Assembly: GCA_025677825.1 (NCBI GenBank)
Contig: JAIXMO010000107.1
Span: 1-32,596 of the forward strand
Direction of reading: 5' to 3'
DNA length: 32,596 bases
Origin: Helicostylum pulchrum
Taxonomy: Eukaryota > Mucoromycota > Mucoromycetes > Mucorales > Mucoraceae
Shown: one piece after another, positions 1 through 9,782 of the stretch
How positions within the stretch are numbered: the stretch's first letter is position 1
Layout: every line of letters starts with the position of its first letter
Program-made: the position numbers and the translations under genes
Notes under the pieces: model-generated
Seen by the model: the letters and a program-made list of their open reading frames with translations, nothing else
Databases searched by the model: none
What the model was told of the DNA's origin: nothing

Positions 1-2
1 CA

Positions 3-443
3 ATTGGTATGGCAATGGTTTTTACCATGGTTAGCATTATGAAGGAAGAACTTGATAATATTATGTTGGATGTTCAAAAGGCAGAAGAAGCAATTTTGGA
101 TGAACGAAGACGTAAATTGGAAGAAGCTGAACAAGCTAAATTTACTGGTACTAAAGTGACAGTTGAGAATTTCATGGAATGGAAGCGAAAGTTTGACGAA
201 GAAATGTTAAAGAAGGATGCAGTATTAAGAGCACAAAAGGAAAGAGAATTAAAGGGTAAATTAACAGGCCGTCAATTATTCGAACAAGATAAAACTCTCG
301 CCTTATCAGATGCTAAATACATGGAAGATGATGATGTCTCTGTTGATCCATCTCAATTTGATAAAGAAGAGCGTGGTGGCGCTTTAGATAAAGAGGATGA
401 GGATGACAATGCCGTTTGGAAACAATTTGGTAAAGACGAATAA
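3..443 (+). CDS. RWD-domain protein C-terminus (RWDD1/Gir2-like), 5' partial
   Basis: The reading frame is open from the left edge, so the N-terminus lies outside the window; the first ATG here is internal. The visible part starts with the end of an RWD-like domain (GMAMVFTMVS). A long charged coiled-coil follows, then the conserved stretch KLTGRQLFEQDKTLA, then an acidic tail. This order matches the RWDD1/Gir2 family, whose members bind DRG/Rbg GTPases and Gcn1 and act in translation control in the cytoplasm. The family call comes from recognition of the tail motif and acidic C-terminus. The next gene starts 100 bp downstream on the same strand. The residues shown contain no intron. Confidence 0.75.
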   Translation: MGMAMVFTMVSIMKEELDNIMLDVQKAEEAILDERRRKLEEAEQAKFTGTKVTVENFMEWKRKFDEEMLKKDAVLRAQKERELKGKLTGRQLFEQDKTLALSDAKYMEDDDVSVDPSQFDKEERGGALDKEDEDDNAVWKQFGKDE

Positions 444-543
444 AATTGTTCTTTTTTTTTTATACATATTTTTGTTTATTTATCATTAAAATCCACTTCG
501 ATTAAAAAAACAATAATTTCTCTCTTTCTTTTGAGTGCAAAAA

Positions 544-1598
544 ATGTCTTTTCAATTACACTCTTTTGGTTTTAATGCTTTCAACCAAACAGGTCACTTG
601 GCAATAGAAAAAACATGTCACAAACAAGTCAATACAGTTTTATTCACCAGTTGGGAAACAACCGTTATTCTTGACCGTACGTATTATTTTATACATACAA
701 CCAAAATAATAACACCTATTGCCAGATGCCAAACAACTAGTTATTTGGGGTTTTAAACCAACTTGGTTCGATAAAATAACTCTTTTACAAAAGCAAGTAC
801 AATTCATGTTTGGTGATCCTAATCAACTCATGGGTATTATTGATCAAGATAACAATGTATCCATCGTTAGTAATACGGAAACACGTATCGATTTTTGTAA
901 AGCAGAACAAGTAGTTTATTGCTCACATATGCCCTTTTTGTTTATACTGTATAACGGTACTATCACTCAATACGATATAAATACTTTAAAGCAAGAAACT
1001 TTGATGGACAGTAACGTAAAAAGGATGTCAGCATCAGACACGCATGTATTATTTTCTACAGATAGTTTTAGTACACCCTTGTATGGTATGGGATCCAATC
1101 GGTTATCACAACTGGGTATAGACTATCAGGAACAACAAGTGCAGAAACCGCACGTCATTGATTATTTTTGTGGTTTAGGTCTTGTAACTGACATGTCTTG
1201 CGGATCTTTTCATTCAGCAGTAGTCATGTCTGGTGATGTTTATACATTTGGATGGTCAAAAGATGGTAGATTAGGAAGCGGAACAGAAACTGCAGAGGAT
1301 ATCATTTCGCTGGGTATATTTTTAGATGCGGATGATCAAGTGGTTGAAGTAAATGCAGTAAAAGTAGTATGTGGATCATCGCATACGCTAGTACTGGATG
1401 ATGAAGGAGTTGTTTGGTCATGCGGTAGTAGTAAGTTACAAATTACATGTATAAAAATACAAACCTAACTGTATGGAAGTAGATGATTATGGGCAATTGT
1501 GTAGAGACGGTTTAACGGATTATTACTTTCGAGCCTGTTTTGAATCAAAAGCTATATCGATTTATGCTGGCAAATGGACATCGTTTATTAAACAGTAA
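544..1598 (+). CDS. RCC1-repeat (beta-propeller) protein, three exons
   Basis: Exons 544..676, 726..1430 and 1480..1598 join to 957 nt (318 aa). Intron 1 starts GTACGT and ends GCCAG. Intron 2 starts GTAAGT, has a CTAAC branch point and ends GGAAG. Both joins keep the frame (D-H-A-K and CGSS-I-DDYGQL). RCC1 signatures are the start SFQLHSFGFNAFNQTG, then GMGSNRLSQLG, CGSFHSAVVMSGDVYTFG, CGSSHTLVLDDEGVVWSCG and DDYGQL. With few repeats and a short length it resembles RCCD1-like proteins more than the seven-bladed Ran exchange factor, so a Ran-GEF role should not be assumed. The stop lies 10 bp from the convergent Mrp51-like gene. Confidence 0.8.
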
Positions 1599-1608
1599 AC
1601 AACACATA

Positions 1609-2490
1609 TTATTTTTTATTAATTAAATCAGCAATTCTACTCATAAGTTTATCGTGATCAGGGTTTGCAATAGATTTGTCTTCTACAACTCTTCCTATTG
1701 ATTCATTTCTTGTTAAGAACATACGCGAACGTGTCGATGTGTTTTCTTGTTCATTCTCATCAAAAGTCAACATAAATGGAAGACTGGCAGTACCGGGTGG
1801 AGTCATTGTCAAGATAACATGTGGTTTACCATCTTGATCAATACGAGCACTTTCAACATAGAATGTACGTACTCTTCTATCACCCAAGTGACGCAATCCC
1901 GTTGAATGACGCTTTGGTAAGAAAGCGACAACACCTGCAACACCAACAGCGTGACCATGTCTTGCAGAATTTAAAATACGTCCTTCTACTGAATAAGCTT
2001 CGTCTGTTGTAAAGTCTGAATAGGTAGGACCAACTGGTTTTTCAGCGGGACTTGTCTTGAAAGTGACATTTAAATATTCATATATTTGGTCAGGTACGAT
2101 TTCCTTTTCTTTTAATAATTGTTGGAATTTAGGCTCGTTAACACTACAAACGTTAAGGAAACGTTTAAACTCGGCAGGGGTCATTTCAACAATGTTGTGT
2201 GTCTCTCTATCCAAACGAGCAACAGGACGCTTGGAATTAGGGAAGTTTTCCTTCCAGCGTTTTACAAACAAAACTTTACTGTCTCCCGGTTGCCAAGGCG
2301 TTTGGTGCTCGGCTGTATCCAGTTGTTCAATAGTTGCATACCGAGTACGAATGACAGTTGGTAAGTTACGTTTTAATCCCCAATCTCCAGTCTTTTTATT
2401 TTTTAAAGGTGTGGTATAAACTTGTGCTATTGTTCTATCGAACGTAGCTAAACGTGAACTACGTAACAAGGAAGCAAAACTGTTGCTCAT
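1609..2490 (-). CDS. Mitochondrial small-subunit ribosomal protein, Mrp51-like (bS1m)
   Basis: Single exon of 293 aa. The N-terminus is basic and Ser/Arg-rich with few acids, as in a mitochondrial presequence. The motif GDWGLKRNLP followed by an LDT-type segment is typical of the fungal Mrp51 family, a mitoribosomal small-subunit protein that in yeast is linked to translation of mitochondrial mRNAs. A central block (VEGRILNSARHGHAVGVAGV...) and a C-terminal basic segment complete the usual length. The gene is tail-to-tail with the RCC1 gene. Family assignment is by motif recognition. Confidence 0.75.
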   Translation of the reverse strand: MSNSFASLLRSSRLATFDRTIAQVYTTPLKNKKTGDWGLKRNLPTVIRTRYATIEQLDTAEHQTPWQPGDSKVLFVKRWKENFPNSKRPVARLDRETHNIVEMTPAEFKRFLNVCSVNEPKFQQLLKEKEIVPDQIYEYLNVTFKTSPAEKPVGPTYSDFTTDEAYSVEGRILNSARHGHAVGVAGVVAFLPKRHSTGLRHLGDRRVRTFYVESARIDQDGKPHVILTMTPPGTASLPFMLTFDENEQENTSTRSRMFLTRNESIGRVVEDKSIANPDHDKLMSRIADLINKK

Positions 2491-4628
2491 CGTCGAATCT
2501 AAATGTGAAGAATATTTAAAATAAAAATAAAAGATTTTTTTTTGGCCCTTGTGAAATATAGACTCATGGAGTTTTAAAAAAAATCGTTTAACATGTCTTT
2601 TGTGACAGGCGGCTTAGGTACAGTTTGCAAACTAACGTTATAATCAGCACGTATAATGCTTCATACTTTATTGAATTCAATTAATGTTCTATTTACCCCA
2701 ATTGACAAATCAAAAAAATCATGTTCCTGTATTACGAGTAAAAATATTAAACAAATAAACTAAACCCCTTTTTATAGTATGACATGAAATATTTAAATCT
2801 TAATATTTTACTTACTGATTAAATATATTATACCTGTATCTTGTGGTATACTCGTTTTAAACATATCGGACATCTTCTATTGTTCGAAAAAATGGTCTCA
2901 GCTAAAGCTAATAAATAAATAAAAAGTGTTACTAAAATTAACCTCAGTCATATCTTGTTACCAAACAATAAAGTAACTTTCAATACTTGAGCGTATCGTA
3001 GCAGACCTAGAGAATGAAAAAGTTACAAAATTCTAGGGCAGGTCGTGAAAGGATCCTAATGCTATTACTTCTCCCAACCAAACAGATAATAATTACATTA
3101 TGATCCGCTTTCTATCGTCATAATAAGCACTTTGAGCCACTCCGTTAATTTAATAGAACAAACAACTGTTACAAGTTACTGCAGCTAAAATATAGTTGCT
3201 ACGATGATGCTGCTCTTTCGTTTAAAGGTCGCTCCTCTTGTCACAGCTCACCGTCTTACTCCAAAATCTACCTAGATTTTATTCTAGTCGGACAGCAAGA
3301 TCAGAAGAGACGCGAATAATTATAATTCGGAACCAAGCGATATGTACCTAAAGTACAGAATACAGTGGATATTTATCCTGAATACATAACGAATTCGAAT
3401 TACCACGCGCCTAAAGAGAAGTGCTCAGTGAGATAAAGCAGAGAGCTAGCACCCTCTATGTATATATATATGTTTATACCTAGACATAAATGCTCGATCT
3501 AATGTCTGTTTTTAGCTAAGGTTTATTTTAGTATTTGTTTAAAGTCTTGAAATGCAATATTTTAAACATTCATGTAAACCATACTTGTATTTTTCAGAGG
3601 GAGATTCAATTGAAATCGTCTCGCAGTAATACAAAACATCTACTTTAAGTTCAGTTTATAGGGACGTGTAACACTAGCTTTTTACTTTATTTCAATGAAC
3701 TCTGGTGTAATCGTATGAGTTGCGTTACTGATATTTATAACTAGGTTAAATCATTAGTAAAACGCCTGATAGTTTTCTAATGTTAACTTTTTCACGCAAA
3801 TAAAGAGTAATATAATTAAACAATAACTGGTCGTACCTATGAGTAAAATTTACAAGAGAAAATTAAAAGTAATAAGCACCACAAACCCCCCCCCCCCAAT
3901 ACGCGTTAGGTATATTAATCAAAATATTAACTACTGATACGATTCAGCAGTTACATAAAATAAGGCAATAGGCAATTTAACGGAATTAGCATATTATGAA
4001 ACATGAAGGTTATATTGCTCTTATAAATTTCACAAATAAACTACAAGCATAAAAACCTCTTTTCATATTAGCAGTTATTCAATGCTTAAAATTAACAATA
4101 TAGCTTATTATAATAAACTTGAAACCTTTTCAAAACAACAGACGATTTTTGCTTTCAAAATAATAAATTAAATTATACTTTTAGATGTATTTACGGATAA
4201 TTATTAAGAAAAATATAATAAGTTTTGTTATAGGTACCCTGCTCGAAGGATCTTTTGTTAGTACCTCGAAAAATATGCAAACGCTCCCATATTTAAAAAT
4301 GATCAGCATTATACTAAAAAAAACTGTCTATACCTACATTTATAAGGCTGACAACTGCGCGAAGAGCGATCTTGGTATGCGCCAATGAAAATCGCACCTC
4401 AACATACAGCGCCCGCTGCAAGACAACTTTTTTCTTTGTGTTAAAATAAGTCGAAATCATAAATATATCGTATTAGAAAAAGTCATCTTATTTCCTTTTT
4501 ATTATGTGCATATACACGTTCTTTTTTTTTTTACGGCATAGTAATTCGAGTTTTTTTTTTAATTATTATTACTGGGGGTAAATAAAATAGGTTCTAATAT
4601 ATTTAGAGCATATTTAACAATATTACTT
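2491..4628. other. Long gene-poor intergenic stretch
   Basis: About 2.1 kb of AT-rich DNA with no convincing ORF, splice-connected exons or tRNA. It holds the promoter side of the Mrp51-like gene (left) and the 3' flank of the chitin deacetylase gene (right). The only odd feature is an uninterrupted run of 12 C at 3886-3897, unusual in this base composition. Short ORFs here have no family features. Confidence 0.6.
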
Positions 4629-5788
4629 TTAAAGTAAGGCAACAGCAACGAGAGCGGCAATACCTAGACCAATGGAGCTGACAGCAACCATACTAGCACT
4701 AGACTCTTCGGTTATACTAGAAGAAGAGGAAGAAATAGAAGGAGAAGCAGAAGAAGCAGAAGAAGCAGAAGGTTGATCGGTAGTAGAGTTACCTTCCTTA
4801 TAAACCTCGACGCTGTTACAAGCACCAACAGGAACTAAGTCATAAGCTTTATCAAGAATAGGTAAGATATCAATGGCAAGATTGACAGTTAAATCGTATA
4901 AATCGTGTTGAAGAGAGACACCGCCATCTGTAGCAGTAGCCGCATCGTTAGCCCATTTAGTGACATTGCCTTCAATCCAAGATTGAGGATAACCCTCTGG
5001 GTTAGAACTATAAGACCAATCGTTAGTATCAAAGTTCCAAATAACAGGAACGAAACCAAGAGCGGCAGCAACGTCACGAACACGGTTATCGATATCACCG
5101 TAAGGAGGTCTGAAAAGACGGGGTGAAAATCCAGTAACTTCTTTAATAGCCAACTCGTTCCACTTGAGTTCGGCAACAATTTGCTCGTTGGTCAAAGATG
5201 TCATGTAGCTGTGAGACCAAGTATGCATAGCCAATTCATGACCAGCCTTGAAGGCACGTAAAGTATAGTCAGGGAATCTGACAACTTGGCCACCGACCAT
5301 GAAGAAAGTAACCTTGGCGTTAACCTCGTCCAAGTAATCGTATAACTTGGGAGAGAACTCTGATGGTCCATCGTCATAAGTAAGAGCCCATTGTCCCTTG
5401 GGACACTTGTAAAGGTCGTCCTTAGCAAGACAACCAGTGAAACTCCAATCACAATGAGGATCTTGTCCGGGAACTTCAGGTTGAGGACCTAATATAAAAA
5501 AAAGAAGGGAGTGTTAACATCTACCTGTATATATGTTTTTTAAAAAAAAATATATTTACCTAGACCCTCTTCAACCTTGTAAACAGGAGCGTTAGCGATC
5601 TCGACGTTCTTGATTAACTCGAGCCATTCAGGCTTAGCGGTGGGAATAACACCAGACTCGGGGAAAGTCTCTGAGAATTTGAAGGTGGTGTCGGGAGCAG
5701 TGGCGGCGTTAGCTACAACATGTGTTCCGGGATGAGCGTTTACTGCAGAAAGCGCGATTGTGGCGAGAATGAAAAGTTTTTGATACAT
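4629..5788 (-). CDS. Chitin deacetylase (CE4/NodB), secreted, probably GPI-anchored
   Basis: Two exons, 5788..5560 and 5488..4629 (1089 nt, 362 aa). The 71-bp intron runs GTAAAT to ATTAG and the join gives GLG-PQPEVPGQD. A signal peptide (MYQKLFILATIALSAVNA) precedes a linker and the NodB domain. Visible catalytic motifs are TYDDGPS (motif 1, metal/acid Asp pair), HTWSH (motif 2, metal His pair), RLFRPPYGD (motif 3), NFDTNDW (motif 4) and SLQHDLY (motif 5). All key residues are present, so an active enzyme is expected. It would deacetylate nascent chitin to chitosan, a major wall polymer in Mucorales. The C-terminus is a Ser-rich stalk then a hydrophobic tail, as in GPI-anchored members. Confidence 0.92.
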
Positions 5789-5883
5789 ATTTTTTTTTTC
5801 AAAGGATTTTAAAAGAAAGGTAAAGGAAAGTAGAAGGGGTGTTTTAGTTTAATAAGAAGTTATTTAAAATATATGTCTCTGTT

Positions 5884-5892
5884 CTTTATATA
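5884..5892 (-). promoter_or_regulatory. Candidate TATA box of chitin deacetylase gene
   Basis: On the minus strand the sequence reads TATATAAAG about 96 bp upstream of the chitin deacetylase ATG. This is a plausible TATA element, but the region is AT-rich and similar words occur by chance. Confidence 0.35.
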
Positions 5893-7151
5893 CATATTTT
5901 TATATATATATTCGGTTGCAGCACAGAAATGAATTCCAAGAACAATTTACTTTTTAGAAAGTTTTTATTTTTTTTATAGAAAAGAGTAATTAGATTTAGG
6001 TCTGACGTTAAACAAGGTTTAGCAAGTACTCGGTATAAAAAGTAATTTAGCTTAGTGTTAGATATATTACAATCTCAATCAAGACTTCAAAATAGTTTAC
6101 TTTGAATTGAAAAGTTGTTTAAATCAAAAGAGGCTAGTAATATGTTTAGGTTTTTTAGTAATCAAATTTTTTTTTAGTCCTTCTTTCAAATATATTCTGC
6201 AAATTTATCCTCGTAATAAAAATTCTGTACGATTTAAAGATCGTTGAGGAAAGAATATTTCTTTTTTTTAGATTGCGTTAAAAACCTTTAAAGCGTAAGG
6301 CTTTTTTATTGTTAATATTATAGAATGTCAAGTTTAGAAAATATATTATATTTTTAGATACTTCTATTCTAAATTTATTTTCCGCCTCTCTTTTTTCTTT
6401 TTCAAGTTGCTAGTTCTTCTTATGCCACGATAAATACCAAAACATCTGTTTATAAATAACAATTGAACTTCCTAATATAAAAAAACCTCATTTAACGCAG
6501 ATTATAAATCCGCTATGAGCGAAGCTTTTGATCTGTGTATTCGGTTTCTTTTTGTTTTCACGCAGTACATACGTTATATAAGGTAATTCGCATTACCTGG
6601 CTATAAAGAAAACAACCTGACCTATTTATGTAATACTTACTTTTCCAATATAATAATAATACCATGAAGCACAGCTTACATATTTATAGTATTTTTTTGT
6701 TCATACATGGAGGAATACAGCGTTTTGTGGTTTCAAATACAACGACTAAAGTAAATCCAAACGATATACTTATTTTAAGCTTCGTTTCTGGTTAGTCACA
6801 ATAATTCGACTAGAAAATTGGTCTTAATAAAACGTACGACACATTAGAGTATTTTATATAGACGTTTTAACTCTCTCAGGGTTGACTCTACTACCTATCT
6901 TCGATATTCAAACTTTATTAAAAAATATCCCATGCAAAACTGTATAGAGCGAAGATTTGTTTACTATAAACTTCCAATTGAAGGATAGTTGTTATTTTCT
7001 AGAGCTAAGACCGACCCCAACGGAGTAGTTACTTCAATAAAACTTAAAACTTTATATCTCAAAATAACAACACTGAAGTCTTAATGGAGTTGCTAAAGTT
7101 AACTATTTTTATCATTCGGTTGCTATGTTTAAGAGAAAAAAAAGCTAAGTT
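5893..7151. other. Gene-poor intergenic stretch
   Basis: About 1.25 kb of AT-rich DNA upstream of the chitin deacetylase gene. I see no ORF with family features, no tRNA and no clear repeat. Confidence 0.5.
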
Positions 7152-7760
7152 TTGAGTTGTTTAATAAAAACGGTTTCTTTCACTTCTTCTTTTTTTAAAA
7201 AAAACGATGGTATTACAAAACAACCTCAACAATCACATTATGATTACATTAATGCTGAAATCTATCGCCCTTTTTTAATTATAATAGTTGAGGAAGAAGA
7301 ATATAATAGTGATTCATCAATTAGAAGAAATAGAGGCTCGATAATATAGTAAATAAAGAGCGTACTAAAGAGGAAGCATGTGCAAGTACGAGTGGATTAA
7401 TTGTATCACCTTTTTCCTTATATCTTTCTAAACCGCGGGCCATAGAATATAGTATGAGTGATATCAAAGAAGATGTAGCAAACTCATATATAATACAAAC
7501 TTACGAGTTCTGGACGTAAGAAGAGAAATTATTGTTAACGGGAATGAAGAAGATATGAGAAGCTAATCATTTACAGCAACAAAACCAAAAATAAAGCTGA
7601 TCACATTATTATTATCGGGATAGTAGTGCATATATTTTGGAGAGGATATTATTACAAAGCACAATGTCTAATAACAATAAAGGATAGTTTCAAGTGAGCA
7701 CTAGACCATAAGTTTCGAGAAGGTATATGATGTGTTTGAGTAATCCGTTAAATGTCTTCT
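7152..7760 (+). pseudogene. Possible decayed coding remnant, unknown family
   Basis: Three neighbouring open stretches in different frames have protein-like composition. The first (7152-7349) contains IIIVEEEEYNSDSSIRRNR and stops. A second frame continues at about 7340 (KERTKEEACASTSGLIVSPF...IEYSMSDIKEDVANSYIIQTYEFWT). A third, near 7600-7690, reads HIIIIGIVVHIFWRGYYY, like a membrane segment. No splice sites were found that join them cleanly. The pattern fits an old gene broken by frameshifts. It could also be chance ORFs in AT-rich DNA. No family recognised. Confidence 0.25.
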
Positions 7761-8299
7761 GCGCTAAAATAAATCAAATAAAGAGTAATTTTTATTAAAG
7801 AAAAATTTACTAATCGCACATCAATGAGCGATGTGACTAACTAGAATAAAACGGGGTATTTTAAAGAGAAGTAATGTTGTCGAATGAAGTAAGCGCTCGA
7901 TGTGAGTGATTATCTACAGGAACGATGTTTCGATTTGTGAAATATTATACATGTTGCCAGTAAATAATACCAGTTGGTATAAAGTAGTGGAAAAGGACTG
8001 AGAAGTAGAGAAGACTTGCAATATTTTTAAAAAAAAATTAAAATACAACCTTGAAAGGGAAGACCTGTTTACTCTATAATAGTTCATTATATATTGTGGT
8101 GTCGATAATACGTGAATGTTAAGACTTACTTTAATGGTTTCTATTTCTTTATAAGCTAAATCATTTTCCTCAAAAAACTTATTGGAAAATATTTTTTGAT
8201 AATCATATAATAGTTTGTGCTTTTCGTCTATTAAGATTATATGTTCTTTACACCTATTATAGATTAAAAAAGTAAGTAACTACTAAACAGTTGCTCGCT

Positions 8300-8563
8300 T
8301 TACGTATAGTTTATTTTTCCGTAAAAAGTTTTAGGAAATCTTTTTTGAAGAAGGAGGAATTGCGATTCCTCTTGATCAGATAAACAATTATATGGGTGTT
8401 TTTTAAGAAGAAGAACAGTATCCTCTTGTACAAATATAAAAGAAAGCAAAAGCGCTAGAAAAAAAGCAAAATAATAAATATAAGGTATAGTTAAGCCCTT
8501 TCCAAAGGTATACGCATAATAATAAATACTTACTGGCATACATAATGATAGAAAAGTGATTTA
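8300..8563 (-). CDS. Possible exons of a membrane protein, structure unresolved
   Basis: On the minus strand a good donor (CA|GTAAGT at 8533) and a good acceptor (TTTTTTTCTAG ending 8455) bound a 79-bp intron. Splicing joins ...FSIIMYAT to LLLSFIFVQEDTVLLLKKH and a polar tail ending at a stop at 8300. The result is a hydrophobic helix followed by a cytosolic-looking tail. No start exon was found upstream, where frames close quickly. It may be the last exons of a small gene, a gene fragment, or chance. Family unknown. Confidence 0.25.
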
Positions 8564-8715
8564 TTTATATGCGAAAAAAATGAAGTTAAATACCTCTTAT
8601 GTTAATAAAATACTTGCCTGTGTAGTGTTGTATAATTTATGATAAAATAGACTTTTTTCTCATTTTGTTCTTTTTTAAACTTTTTTTTTCCAAGCATAGT
8701 TCCCTTTCGAGTATT

Positions 8716-9373
8716 ATGATGGTAAAAGATGTGTCATCTTTGCCAAAATACAAATTGAATGAGGACGTATATAAAATGATAAAAGAATGGAGATCTGTAG
8801 GTGGACTTACAAGTTCATTGAAATATTTCTTAAATACACGGATATTACAGCTAATTCGTCAGGGCTACGCTGCTTTTCGACCTGACTGTTTAATTATCAT
8901 CTACTACGATGGAGTTGAAGTTGGCGCTGTAGAAATTAAACCTCTCAACACATGTAAAGAACCCATCGAGGCATGTAACGCCGTGCCTGCTGAAATTCTA
9001 TACAACTTTGCCTGTCGTTCTAAGCGACAAATCATTCAATGTTATAATGAAACTATATTTTAAACGCTTTGAAGTCAAAAAATACATATCATTTTTAGTT
9101 AACGTATTGTGACATTTCTCTTATTTCAAAAGGACAAAATTTCTAGACATAAAGGAACATTGATTTTTTTTTGTTGGAAAGTGACCGTTCTTACTACAAG
9201 ATGAATTGGTTGGTTACTAATGCATTCTAGGTGATGGTTACTCCATGGTAGTGCTTATTCAAACGGATATAAAATCATCCGAACAAACAAAAAAAGGTTG
9301 CAGGCCTCAATGGTTTCAATTTGTTGGTGTAACAAAGAGAGAATTCAGGAGTAATTTAAATGAATACTACTAA
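8716..9373 (+). pseudogene. Decayed gene with PD-(D/E)XK-like motif
   Basis: An ORF from the ATG at 8716 to a stop at 9063 reads MMVKDVSSLPKYKLNEDV, then RPDCLIIIYYDG and VGAVEIKPLN. The RPD...EIK spacing resembles the core of PD-(D/E)XK nucleases. After the EIK segment the sequence continues as a short ETIF end and stops. About 170 bp on, a textbook acceptor (TACTAATGCATTCTAG, ending 9230) is followed by another open stretch (GDGYSMVVLIQTDIKSSEQ) to 9373. I could not join the two parts with a clean intron, so I call it a broken copy. The style resembles multi-copy hypothetical proteins common in Mucorales genomes. That family link is from memory and unverified. Confidence 0.45.
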
Positions 9374-9782
9374 TAAGCCTTTCTCATTTTTTAGTTGTAA
9401 AGATAGAAAAAGGGAAAAGAAAAAAAGTTCCTTTCAAGTACATATAAAAAAGCGCACTATCAGCGAATAACGTATTGTCTTGGCAGCCGATGGTGAGTTT
9501 CTTCTTTTTTAAAAAAACAAAGTATAAAAATACAAAAAGAAATGTCATTTATTTCTAACCAATAAAACCCTTTAAAGCAGATGAACGGAACTTGAAGCAA
9601 TTTCGAAAGTTCATTTTTGACTTCCAAGAAAAGCAAATAAAAATTTAGCTGTCCATGATTTATTTAAAGCCAATTTTCCCCCTTACTGAAAGCAAAAAAA
9701 AAATATACTTTATTTTCTTTCTCTCACTCACTCTTCTTTTTTTTTTTTTCATTTTTTTTTTTTTTTTGGGAAGAAAGTTGAC
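9064..9782. other. Intergenic / promoter region of Rho GEF gene
   Basis: The left part overlaps the decayed gene remnant. From about 9400 the region is the upstream side of the Rho GEF gene and ends in long pyrimidine tracts (about 9714-9776, mostly T with CTCACTCACTC). Such tracts are common just upstream of fungal start codons. No other gene seen. Confidence 0.45.

Noticed and set aside
1821..2419. Plus-strand ORFs of 63-120 codons
   Set aside because: They lie antisense within the Mrp51-like gene and show no family features.
3190..3300. Possible box C/D snoRNA near an ATGATG word
   Set aside because: No convincing D box at a suitable distance and no closing stem.
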